The notes under the pieces were generated by a model. It saw only the letters and a program-made list of their open reading frames with translations, was not told the origin of the DNA and ran no database searches. 20,783 bases of DNA from JBOGXB01 sp050694215 (lineage in GTDB: Bacteria; Actinomycetota; CADDZG01; WHSQ01), in assembly GCA_050694215.1 (NCBI GenBank), contig JBOGXB010000038.1:1-20783 (forward strand), written 5' to 3'. Position 1 is the stretch's first letter. Every line of letters starts with the position of its first letter. Below, one piece after another: positions 8,242-14,887 of the stretch. The translations under genes were made by a program, and so were the position numbers.

Positions 8242-9674
8242 TAGGACTTCGCCCAGACGGCTCTCTCGACTCCGGTCTGCCCGCACACGACGCAGGGAGC
8301 TCCCGGATCCTCCTGCTCGAGTGGAAGCACGCGGATCGTCGCCGCCGTTTCCTCGATGACCTTGCGTTCGCAGCTCTCGCTGCCACACCACGCGCCCCGC
8401 CAGAAACCGCCGCGCTCCTTGACTCCTTCTACGAACGAGTCATAGTCCTCGATGTCGAAGGTGTTGTCGTCCCTGAAACGAGCGGCATCCTCGTACAGGA
8501 CCTTCTGTACCGAATCGAGGGATGACGCGATGCCGGCAACCGCCTCGGATACCGGCTTCTCCTCTTTGGTACCGCCGGCGCGCTCGACGAGGACCGCCCG
8601 GTCCGCCTCGACGTCGCGCGGCCCGATCTCAATCCGTATGGGAACCCCCTTGAGCTCCCACTCGCTGAACTTGAAACCGGGACGGTGCTGGTCGCGGTCG
8701 TCGACCTTCACGCGGACGCCGTTGCCGGCGATGGCGTCGCGGACCTTACCGGCGACCTCGAGCACCGATCCTTTCTCCTCATCGGTGCGATAGATGGGAA
8801 CGACGACAACCTGAACGGGGGCGATGGAGGGAGGAAGGCGAAGGCCTTTGTCGTCCCCGTGCGTCATGATGACCGCGCCGACGACGCGAGTGGAGACACC
8901 CCAGGACGTCCCCCACGCGTGTTCCTCTTCGCCGTTCTTGTTGAGGAACGTCACCCCGTAGGCCTTCGAGAAGTTCTGGGCGAGGAAATGCGACGTCCCG
9001 CACTGGAGCGCCTTCCCGTCGCGCATCAAGGCTTCTATCGCCAGGGTCTCCTCCGCTCCGGGGAAACGCTCGGAAGCGGACTTGCGGCCGCCGAGCACCG
9101 GGATCGCCAGGACGTCCTCCGCGACCTCACGGTAGACCTCCAGCATCTGTCTCACCTCCGCCGCCGCCTCGTCCGCGGTGGCGTGGGCGGTATGCCCCTC
9201 CTGCCACAAGAACTCGCTCGTGCGCAGGAAGAGGCGCGTGCGCATCTCCCATCGCATGACATTGCACCACTGGTTGTAGAGGAAGGGCAGGTCACGGTAG
9301 CTCTGGAGCCAGTTGGCGTAGGTGGGCCAGATGACGGCCTCGGACGTGGGTCGTATCGCAAGCGGCTCGTCGAGCTTCTCACCACCACCGTGGGTCACCA
9401 CGGCGACCTCAGGCGAGAAGCCCTCTACGTGCTCGGCCTCCTTCTCGAACATCTTCATGGGGATCAACAACGGGAAGTAGACATTCTCGTGCCCGGTCGC
9501 TTTGAAGCGGTCGTCCATCGCGCGCTGTACGTGCTCCCAGACCGCGTAGCCGTGGGGCTTGATGATCATGGAGCCCTTGGTCGGCCCGTGCTCGGCCATC
9601 CCCGAGCGTTTGACGACCTCGACGTACCAGGAAGAGAAGTCGTCGCTCATCTTGGGTAGACGGTTGTTGGACAT
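8238..9674 (-). CDS. proS: Prolyl-tRNA synthetase, type 3 (archaeal/eukaryal-like)
   Basis: A 478-residue class II aminoacyl-tRNA synthetase that charges tRNA-Pro in the cytoplasm. Motif 1 surrounds GYAVWEHVQRAMDDRF; motif 2 is MRWEMRTRLFLRTSEFLWQE; motif 3 is GAVIMTHGDDKGLRLPP. An anticodon-binding domain follows. The C-terminal zinc-type domain has the cysteines CGSESC and CVVC, ending WAKSY. The length and the absence of the roughly 180-residue editing insertion between motifs 2 and 3 identify the type 3 form. ATG 9674 overlaps the upstream gene stop by 1 nt (TGATG); a TTG one codon earlier (9677) is possible. Its stop shares CTAG with the convergent GGDEF-EAL stop, leaving no room for a terminator. 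Confidence 0.97.
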   Translation of the reverse strand: MSNNRLPKMSDDFSSWYVEVVKRSGMAEHGPTKGSMIIKPHGYAVWEHVQRAMDDRFKATGHENVYFPLLIPMKMFEKEAEHVEGFSPEVAVVTHGGGEKLDEPLAIRPTSEAVIWPTYANWLQSYRDLPFLYNQWCNVMRWEMRTRLFLRTSEFLWQEGHTAHATADEAAAEVRQMLEVYREVAEDVLAIPVLGGRKSASERFPGAEETLAIEALMRDGKALQCGTSHFLAQNFSKAYGVTFLNKNGEEEHAWGTSWGVSTRVVGAVIMTHGDDKGLRLPPSIAPVQVVVVPIYRTDEEKGSVLEVAGKVRDAIAGNGVRVKVDDRDQHRPGFKFSEWELKGVPIRIEIGPRDVEADRAVLVERAGGTKEEKPVSEAVAGIASSLDSVQKVLYEDAARFRDDNTFDIEDYDSFVEGVKERGGFWRGAWCGSESCERKVIEETAATIRVLPLEQEDPGAPCVVCGQTGVERAVWAKSY

Positions 9675-10048
9675 CAATCACCCACGATCTGAACGTTGAG
9701 AGACCTCTCGGCGGGCCCCTCGAGCTCGACCACCAGCAGCCGCTGCCACATGCCTAGATGAACCCTTCCGTTCACGATGGGGAGCACCGCGGACGGAGAG
9801 CCTACCGACACCGGCGACGAGCCGTTCCCGGCCGCTCGCATCCGGTCCAGCGCCGCGCCGACATCCGCCAGCAGGCCCGTCTCCTTCTCGTTCACGACGA
9901 TGGCACAAGCGGGGGCGGAGGCCGAAACGATTACGCGACCCGCCGATATCTGGGCATCCGCCACGGCTTGCTCGATCTTCTCGGTCACGTCCACGAGATC
10001 GTGGGTGTCGATAGTCCGTACATGGCAGATGCGGTTGATTGCCTTCAT
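9674..10048 (-). CDS. Divergent YjbQ/UPF0047-family protein
   Basis: A 124-residue protein if begun at ATG 10048, which has GGGAGAG 7 nt upstream; in-frame ATGs at 10072 and 10105 lack a good Shine-Dalgarno. The N-terminal strand VRTIDTHDLVDVTEKIEQAV and the end VNGRVHLGMWQRLLVVELEG align well with YjbQ (UPF0047; some members show thiamine-phosphate synthase side activity). The family HTSA motif reads SAPAC here, and the later His-rich stretch before the last strands is missing, so the usual His-based site is lost. It may have kept the trimeric fold with another ligand. It overlaps proS by 1 nt, so the two are translated together. The family's biological role is poorly known and I do not assign one. 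Confidence 0.7.
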   Translation of the reverse strand: MKAINRICHVRTIDTHDLVDVTEKIEQAVADAQISAGRVIVSASAPACAIVVNEKETGLLADVGAALDRMRAAGNGSSPVSVGSPSAVLPIVNGRVHLGMWQRLLVVELEGPAERSLNVQIVGD

Positions 10049-10128
10049 CGACGGGCTCTCCCGTGTCTCCATTGACGCGACCGTCTGCGCTTCGCGCGGC
10101 GGCATTGTTGATGTACTTGGATACCACT

Positions 10129-10148
10129 TGTGGACAGAGTGTGGACAA
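10129..10148 (-). promoter_or_regulatory. Pair of DnaA-box-like 9-mers
   Basis: On the minus strand, TTGTCCACA (10148-10140) equals the high-GC actinobacterial DnaA-box form, and CTGTCCACA (10137-10129) differs by one base. They are in the same orientation, 11 bp apart (one helical turn). They sit about 80-100 bp upstream of the minus-strand YjbQ-proS start and about 45 bp before the plus-strand promoter at 10192. DnaA-type control of one or both transcripts is an inference. Confidence 0.45.
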
Positions 10149-10191
10149 ATGAGATTCTTTCGCGTTCCCCAGGAATGTCGACCTCGAGCCA

Positions 10192-10220
10192 TTGACATGG
10201 TGGATGCATCTCTCTATCGT
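10192..10220 (+). promoter_or_regulatory. Near-consensus sigma-70-type promoter
   Basis: TTGACA at 10192-10197 matches the -35 consensus exactly. A 17-bp spacer leads to TATCGT at 10215-10220, a TAnnnT-type -10. Transcription would start near 10227, just before the structured region, about 480 nt ahead of the DUF4193 start. Confidence 0.6.
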
Positions 10221-10226
10221 CCGTCG

Positions 10227-10620
10227 AGTCCCAAGCAGCCAGCGGCTAGCATCGCCGAGATGGAGCCGGCAAGCTCTTCGGAGTAGACCGGCGCCGAACG
10301 AAGTGGCAGTCTCGGTCCTACCGTCGGGACCGGCTCGGTTCGCCGAGTGGGTCTCGAGGGAACCGGGATCCTGCGCCGGGCGGAACCCGCCTTCGGTGGG
10401 ACCCACCCTCGGGTGGGGATCCGAGAGAGATCTCGGAGGCCCGTAGTCGGGTCGCTTCGGAGCGGCGATGCACACCCGGCGGTTGCTTGGGGCATAGATC
10501 TCGAAAGACCCGAATGGCCCGAAGGACAACGCTCCAATAACCGGTGGGCCCGCGCTGCGGGCAGGGTACCGATCCCGGCGCCGGCTACCGAGCGGCCCCC
10601 TACGGTCGGTCGGGTCTTTC
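10227..10620 (+). ncRNA. Putative structured RNA of unknown family (free ncRNA or long leader)
   Basis: This stretch has no convincing protein frame but is dense in pairing. A 9-bp perfect long-range helix joins 10288-10296 to 10576-10584. Enclosed hairpins are 10313-10318/10327-10332 (6 bp), 10334-10338/10343-10347 (5 bp, UUCG loop), 10386-10390/10396-10400 (5 bp with a G-U), 10402-10407/10412-10417 (6 bp), 10420-10426/10431-10437 (7 bp, GAGA GNRA loop), 10451-10456/10461-10466 (6 bp with G-U) and 10548-10553/10557-10562 (6 bp). G-U pairs and stable tetraloops favour the plus-strand RNA. A promoter lies just upstream. A short stem with the U-rich stretch CUUUCCUUUU (near 10615-10625) could end it, but it is not a canonical terminator. 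Universal motifs of RNase P RNA, tmRNA, SRP RNA, T-box and cobalamin riboswitch are absent. Ends are approximate. Confidence 0.55.
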
Positions 10621-10702
10621 CTTTTCTCCTTCTTCGGAGTATGTATCAGCTGGCCGCGCCGCCCCGTAGGGTTGGATCACCGAGACGAGGAGAAGAGTCC
10701 GG

Positions 10703-11086
10703 GTGATGCGCGAAGAGCAAGAGACAAAAGATCTCGAGGACGAGGAAGAAGAAGAGGAAGTCAGCCTCGACGAATCCGACGAGGACAAGGACTCCGTCGT
10801 CGCGTCCGGCTTCGGGGACGACGACGAAGGGGGGGATGACTCAAGCCTCGAGCAGCTCCTGGCGCAGCGCTCTGCAGCGCGCAGGGGATCCGACGAGACA
10901 GAGGAAAACGACGATCTCATGTCGCTCGCGTCCGAGCGTGAGCCGCCCCTCCGCGGTGAGGCGCTGAATCCGCGGCTCATCCCCGTGAAGGATCGGCAGG
11001 AGTTCGTCTGCAAGGGCTGCTTCCTCGTGAAGGCTCGCTCCCAGCTCGCGGACGCCGAACGCATGCTCTGCCGGGATTGCGTCTGA
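10703..11086 (+). CDS. DUF4193 family acidic zinc-ribbon protein
   Basis: A 127-residue protein (GTG 10703; ATG 10706 removes one residue; GAGGAG at 10687-10692 is 10-13 nt upstream). The first half is extremely acidic, with runs of Glu and Asp, and probably disordered. The C-terminus EFVCKGCFLVKARSQLAD then LCRDCV has two CxxC pairs and matches the end of the actinobacterial DUF4193 family (compare the mycobacterial Rv2699c type). The family is nearly confined to Actinomycetota and its function is unknown; a zinc-binding regulatory or RNA-polymerase-related role is sometimes guessed but not shown here. It follows the structured RNA region and precedes lnt by 13 nt, so it is probably the first protein of that operon. 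Confidence 0.88.
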   Translation: MMREEQETKDLEDEEEEEEVSLDESDEDKDSVVASGFGDDDEGGDDSSLEQLLAQRSAARRGSDETEENDDLMSLASEREPPLRGEALNPRLIPVKDRQEFVCKGCFLVKARSQLADAERMLCRDCV

Positions 11087-11099
11087 GCGCCGGGGGCGC

Positions 11100-12590
11100 A
11101 TGAACGACACGGGCGACTATCTCGTCGCCCTTGGTTCGGGCGTCGCCCTGAGCTTCGCGTTTCCGGAACCGGACCTGTGGTGGTTGGCGTGGATCGCGAT
11201 AGCTCCACTCCTGCTCGTTGCGTCGGGTCGGTCCTTCAGACGAGGGTTCTTGCTCGGATTCGTCTACGGGGCGGCCTTCTTCGGCACACTGCTGGTGTGG
11301 ATCAGCATCGTCGGATGGGTCGCGTGGGGAGTGCTGGTAGCCGTCGAGGCGCTGTTCATCGGGCTCTTCGGAGGCCTCTGGGCCGTCGTCTCGTCGGCGC
11401 ATGCCCGACCCGCGGTTCGCGTACTGGCCGCACCGGTGCTATGGGTGGCTGCGGAATCCCTTCGTGCCGTCATCCCCGTCGGCGGCTTTACCTGGGGGCA
11501 GCTGGCGCAGAGCCAGCACGATCTGCCCTGGATGCTGAAGCCGGCGGCCCTCGGCGGTGGCTGGACGATCTCGTTCCTCGTCGTGGCCCTGAACGCAGCC
11601 TTGCTCGGGGCATTCCGCTCGGCACGCGCCGGGCGTTGGCGAGTGTGCGCGGGGTCGATGGCCGTGGTGGCGGCTTCGCTTGTCGTCCCCGCGCTCGTCC
11701 CCGCGCAGGACGCCACGGGCGACGGCTTACGAGTTGCGATCGTTCAGGGCAATGTCCCGCGGGACTTCCCGGGCAGCTTCACGGACAAGGAGCTGGCGAT
11801 CCTCGGCAGCCACGCGCGCGAGACGCGCGCCTTGGTGGGGGAGGGCGTTGATCTCGTGGTCTGGCCGGAGAGCGCGGTGGGTCTTGACATCGAGCGAGAG
11901 CCCGCTGTAGCCGATGCCGTTGCGACGGCCGCCCGCAGCGTCGACGCGCCGATGATCGTGGGGGGAAACCTCGACGCCGACGACGCTCATTACAAGGTCA
12001 TGGCTTTCGAGATCTCGGCTGAAGGAGATGTCGTCGACCGCTACCAGAAGACACATCTGGTCCCTTTCGGCGAGTACGTCCCCGCGCGGTCGCTGCTGGA
12101 CTGGATCCCGATGCTGAACCAGGTGCCTGAGGATGCGCTCCCGGGCGGGGAGGGGAGGGTCTTCGACGTCGCGGGAGGTGCCGTCGCTCCCGTGATCTCC
12201 TACGAGGGAGATTTTGGCCCCCTCGTACGCGAGCGCATCAACTCGGGCGGTCGCCTCCTCGTCGTCGCTACCAACACCTCTACGTGGAGACGTTCGTGGG
12301 CATCCGCACAGCACGTGGCCTTCAGCAAGGTGCGGGCCGCCGAGAACGGGGTGTGGGTCGTGCACGCAGCGATCAGCGGCATCTCCGCGTTCATCCAACC
12401 AGACGGCAGAGTAGCGGATTCGCTTCCCTTGTGGACCACCGGCAGCATGGTCGCCGACGTGAACCTCGCCGAGGACGTCACGTGGTATGCGCGCACGGGG
12501 GAGTGGCTTCCTATTGGTTGCGGGATAGTGTCCGTCGCGCTGGTGGTGCTCTCGGGTCGGAGAAAGACCGGCGTTAGCTTACGCCGGTGA
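11100..12590 (+). CDS. lnt: Apolipoprotein N-acyltransferase homologue with Cys-to-Ser at the nucleophile
   Basis: A 496-residue membrane protein with about six N-terminal transmembrane segments (residues 8-200), an extracytoplasmic nitrilase-like domain (about 210-455) and one C-terminal TM helix (about 469-486). Lnt transfers a third acyl chain to the N-terminal Cys of lipoproteins. The catalytic Glu is E257 (VVWPESAV), the Lys is K317 (YQKTHLVPFGEYVP) and the accessory Glu is E325. The position of the nucleophile, expected as ICYE, reads VISYE with Ser367 (TCC, 12198-12200). Spacing between the triad positions is close to that of the E. coli enzyme, so the alignment is sound. It may therefore be catalytically altered or belong to a Ser subgroup. 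It overlaps ppm by 4 nt. Confidence 0.88.
   Translation: MNDTGDYLVALGSGVALSFAFPEPDLWWLAWIAIAPLLLVASGRSFRRGFLLGFVYGAAFFGTLLVWISIVGWVAWGVLVAVEALFIGLFGGLWAVVSSAHARPAVRVLAAPVLWVAAESLRAVIPVGGFTWGQLAQSQHDLPWMLKPAALGGGWTISFLVVALNAALLGAFRSARAGRWRVCAGSMAVVAASLVVPALVPAQDATGDGLRVAIVQGNVPRDFPGSFTDKELAILGSHARETRALVGEGVDLVVWPESAVGLDIEREPAVADAVATAARSVDAPMIVGGNLDADDAHYKVMAFEISAEGDVVDRYQKTHLVPFGEYVPARSLLDWIPMLNQVPEDALPGGEGRVFDVAGGAVAPVISYEGDFGPLVRERINSGGRLLVVATNTSTWRRSWASAQHVAFSKVRAAENGVWVVHAAISGISAFIQPDGRVADSLPLWTTGSMVADVNLAEDVTWYARTGEWLPIGCGIVSVALVVLSGRRKTGVSLRR
12567..12588 (+). promoter_or_regulatory. Hairpin covering the ppm start codon at the lnt/ppm junction
   Basis: ACCGGCGT (12567-12574) and ACGCCGGT (12581-12588) form a perfect 8-bp stem with a 6-nt loop. 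The 3' arm includes the first two bases of the ppm GTG (12587-12589). Ribosomes finishing lnt would melt the stem, so it may enforce translational coupling. It is not followed by a U tract, so it is not a terminator. Confidence 0.5.
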
Positions 12591-13318
12591 CCGACAGCCA
12601 CGCCGACCTCGTCATCGTCCCCACATACAACGAGAGAGAGTCGATCGCCACCGTCGTGCGCCGGTTGTTCGAGGCATGTCCCGACGGCGTCGAGCTCCTC
12701 GTGGTCGACGACAGGTCTCCGGACGCGACGGCCGGTGTGGTGAGAGACCTCGCGGGAGGAAACGATCGCATCCATCTGATCGAACGAACCCGCAAGCTGG
12801 GTCTCGGAACCGCTTACATCACCGGCTTCGGATGGGCCATTGCCCGCGGCTATCGCGCCGTTGTCGAGATGGACGGGGATCTCTCGCACGACCCGGCGGA
12901 CGTCCCCAGATTGCTAGCCGCTCTCGCCGACGCCGACCTCGTCATCGGATCCCGATACGTGCCCGGCGGCGGGGTCGGAAACTGGGGCAGGTCGCGGCGC
13001 ATCCTCTCGCAGGGAGGCAATCTCTACGCCCGGGTGTGGCTGCGCTTCGGAGTAAGAGACTCCACGAGCGGGTTCCGCGCCTACAGGGTGGCGGCGCTGG
13101 CGGAACAGGATCTAAGCAACGTTCGCTCGGAGGGATACGCGTTCCAGATCGAGATGGTCCGCCGCTTCCACCGGGCGGGCATACGAATCGTCGAGGTGCC
13201 GATCATCTTCGTCGAGCGTGAGACCGGGCGCTCGAAGATGAGTCGCGGCATCGTTTTCGAGGCGATCGGACGCGTTACGGGTTGGGGGTTGCGAGACCGG
13301 CTGCTCAGACGCGGGTAA
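12587..13318 (+). CDS. ppm: Polyprenol monophosphomannose synthase (GT2, Dpm1/Ppm1 type)
   Basis: A 243-residue cytoplasmic or membrane-associated family 2 glycosyltransferase. It should move mannose from GDP-mannose to polyprenyl phosphate, making the donor for GT-C mannosyltransferases outside the membrane. Visible landmarks are VIVPTYNERE at the N-terminus, VVDDRSPD, the metal site EMDGDLSHDP, IGSRYVPGGG, STSGFRAYR and the late GYAFQIEM. It has no C-terminal membrane anchor, like the bacterial soluble-domain type. It lies directly after lnt (GTG start, 4-nt overlap), as in actinobacteria where the two are adjacent or fused. Its end overlaps the convergent serine hydrolase gene by 14 bp. 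Substrate choice (mannose or another sugar) cannot be fixed from sequence alone. Confidence 0.85.
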   Translation: MTDSHADLVIVPTYNERESIATVVRRLFEACPDGVELLVVDDRSPDATAGVVRDLAGGNDRIHLIERTRKLGLGTAYITGFGWAIARGYRAVVEMDGDLSHDPADVPRLLAALADADLVIGSRYVPGGGVGNWGRSRRILSQGGNLYARVWLRFGVRDSTSGFRAYRVAALAEQDLSNVRSEGYAFQIEMVRRFHRAGIRIVEVPIIFVERETGRSKMSRGIVFEAIGRVTGWGLRDRLLRRG

Positions 13319-14669
13319 AGAGATAGGTGCACACCTCGAAGCCGATAACCCGCCCGCCCGTGTCTCGCTCGAGGTAGAGCGCCTCGCCGACGTAAGGGCC
13401 ATCGTCGAAGCGCAGTTTGCCGTCGTCGGTGCGTGTGATGCCATGATCGGGAGGTTTCGGGAGGCCCTCGCGGAGCTCGGGCGACATGTAGAGCTTGCCG
13501 TCGCGCCATGCGAGCGTGACGAGGGACGTGTCGCCCCAGTAGCGGCCGAGCAGGGGAGCGATGTCGGCGGGAACGGGTTCGGTGCTCGGCTCGGCTTCGG
13601 CCCCGGCCCCGACGAGCGCTCCGGCCTCGCGGATCAGCGTCTTCGCCAGCTCCCTGAGGGGGTCGCCGTCGCTCGTGTTCGTCAGGAGGGCGGCCCCGAC
13701 GCCCGACTCCGGCGATGCGAGCAGCCAGCCCGCGAAGCTGAACAGCCCTCCCGCATGGCCCACGAGCACGACGTCCCCATCGCGGATCAGCATCGGCCCC
13801 AGGCCGTGCCCCTGTGTCCAGGAGTGGTCGGCCATCACGAGCGGGCGGCGCATAGCCTCGATCGTCTTCTCGGACACGGGAGCCTTCCCGCGACCCGCCA
13901 GCATCGAACCCAGCACGCAGAGGTCTCCGACGGTGCTGCACAACCCTCCGGCAGCCCCCCAGATGCGGTCCCACGCCCGCGGGTCGGGGGCTACCGAGGA
14001 CTGGTCCACGCGTCGCAGGTAGCCGGTCGCCAGGCGCGCCGACGGAAGGCGCGTGTGATCGTAGGTCGTGGAACCCAGTCCGAGTGCGGCGATCACGCGT
14101 CTCTCTACGAACTCCTCATAGGAGCGGCCCCAGATGTTCGAGATGACCTCGCCGAGGACGTTGTATCCGAGGTTCGAGTACTTGAAGAGCTCCAGGGGGC
14201 CGAAATAGACACCGGCGGATTCGATCGCAGCGAGGAAGTCGTCGTCGAACAGGAACTGCCCGGTGCGCCAGCCGCGGTCTCCAGGGGTCTCGCGCTCCAA
14301 GCCCGAGCCGTGGCACAGCAGATGTCGGATCGTGATGGTCTTGTCGGGGAGCTCGGGAACGTGGACGGCCACCGGATCGTCCAGACGCAGGCGCCCCTCC
14401 TCGTGAAGAACCATGATCGCCAGCGCGGTGAACACCTTGGAGATGGACGCGATCCTGAAGACCGTGTCGGCCCGGACCCGCCGCCGGGAGTCGATGTCGG
14501 CGTACCCGAACCCCTGGGACCAGAGGATGTCGTTGCCGTGAGCGACCGCGACGGCCACTCCCGGCAGCTTGTACCGGCGCGCCGACTCGGACACGAGACG
14601 TGCCCAACCTTCGGCCACGCGGGCTACCCGGGGCTCAACCATCCTCTCGCCGTGTTGATCAGGCTCCAT
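13305..14669 (-). CDS. Serine hydrolase, class C beta-lactamase / PBP-like family
   Basis: A 454-residue protein of the beta-lactamase-like (AmpC/esterase/D-aminopeptidase) family. The nucleophile motif SxxK is S75-I-S-K78, the YxN motif is Y164-S-N166, and an HAG triad stands at H305-A-G307 in place of KTG; this combination is common in esterase or peptidase members. A C-terminal domain (about 360-454) is rich in strands. No clear signal peptide is visible, so it may be cytoplasmic. ATG 14669 is the farthest start in this frame; ATG 14642 is an alternative, and neither has a good Shine-Dalgarno. Upstream is a palindromic possible operator. Substrate unknown. Confidence 0.88.
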   Translation of the reverse strand: MEPDQHGERMVEPRVARVAEGWARLVSESARRYKLPGVAVAVAHGNDILWSQGFGYADIDSRRRVRADTVFRIASISKVFTALAIMVLHEEGRLRLDDPVAVHVPELPDKTITIRHLLCHGSGLERETPGDRGWRTGQFLFDDDFLAAIESAGVYFGPLELFKYSNLGYNVLGEVISNIWGRSYEEFVERRVIAALGLGSTTYDHTRLPSARLATGYLRRVDQSSVAPDPRAWDRIWGAAGGLCSTVGDLCVLGSMLAGRGKAPVSEKTIEAMRRPLVMADHSWTQGHGLGPMLIRDGDVVLVGHAGGLFSFAGWLLASPESGVGAALLTNTSDGDPLRELAKTLIREAGALVGAGAEAEPSTEPVPADIAPLLGRYWGDTSLVTLAWRDGKLYMSPELREGLPKPPDHGITRTDDGKLRFDDGPYVGEALYLERDTGGRVIGFEVCTYLFTRV

Positions 14670-14803
14670 GACGTGCGCGTGAAGACTAGCGACCCGGTCA
14701 TGACGAATCGAGCGAGGCCGGCGTGTGGAATGCCGTCCCGGACGTCCACACGAAGGGTGTGCGGCCCGGTCTCGAGGCGGCGGACGGCGGGTGCCCTAGA
14801 GCC

Positions 14804-14819
14804 CATAATGCCCATTATG
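14804..14819 (-). promoter_or_regulatory. Perfect 7+7 palindrome inside a likely promoter spacer
   Basis: CATAATG (14804-14810) and CATTATG (14813-14819) are exact inverted repeats separated by CC. On the minus strand TTGACA (14823-14818) sits at its edge as a -35 box, and a weak TCTAGG (14800-14795) lies 17 bp on as a possible -10. The AT-rich palindrome stands out in GC-rich surroundings and looks like a dimeric regulator site controlling the serine hydrolase, whose start is about 120 nt downstream. The stretch 14670-14887 also has a small minus-strand open frame (14624-14806) that I cannot support as a gene. Confidence 0.45.
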
Positions 14820-14887
14820 TCAACTAGACCTCGGCAGCATTCCCCCTCCATCATCACGGACCCGGTCCCCGCGGCCGGACCGCGGCG

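Noticed and set aside
8685..9659. Long plus-strand open frame opposite proS
   Set aside because: It is a shadow of the synthetase; no independent features.
10340..10375. Possible RNase P RNA (GAGGGAACCGGGATCC resembles the P4 region)
   Set aside because: The universal AAAGTC and ACAGAAA partners are absent on both strands.
10665..10682. GTTGGATCACC resembling the 3' end of 16S rRNA
   Set aside because: Only about 11 nt match, with no preceding 16S sequence and no CCTCC after it; chance similarity.
10347..10706. Open frame of 119 codons through the structured region (and minus-strand frames opposite it)
   Set aside because: No recognisable protein features, no Shine-Dalgarno, random-looking Arg/Pro/Gly composition, and it coincides with dense RNA pairing.
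14624..14857. Minus-strand open frame of 77 codons upstream of the serine hydrolase
   Set aside because: The codon pattern is fairly GC3-rich, but there is no ribosome site or family resemblance, and its likely starts lie inside the palindrome and promoter.
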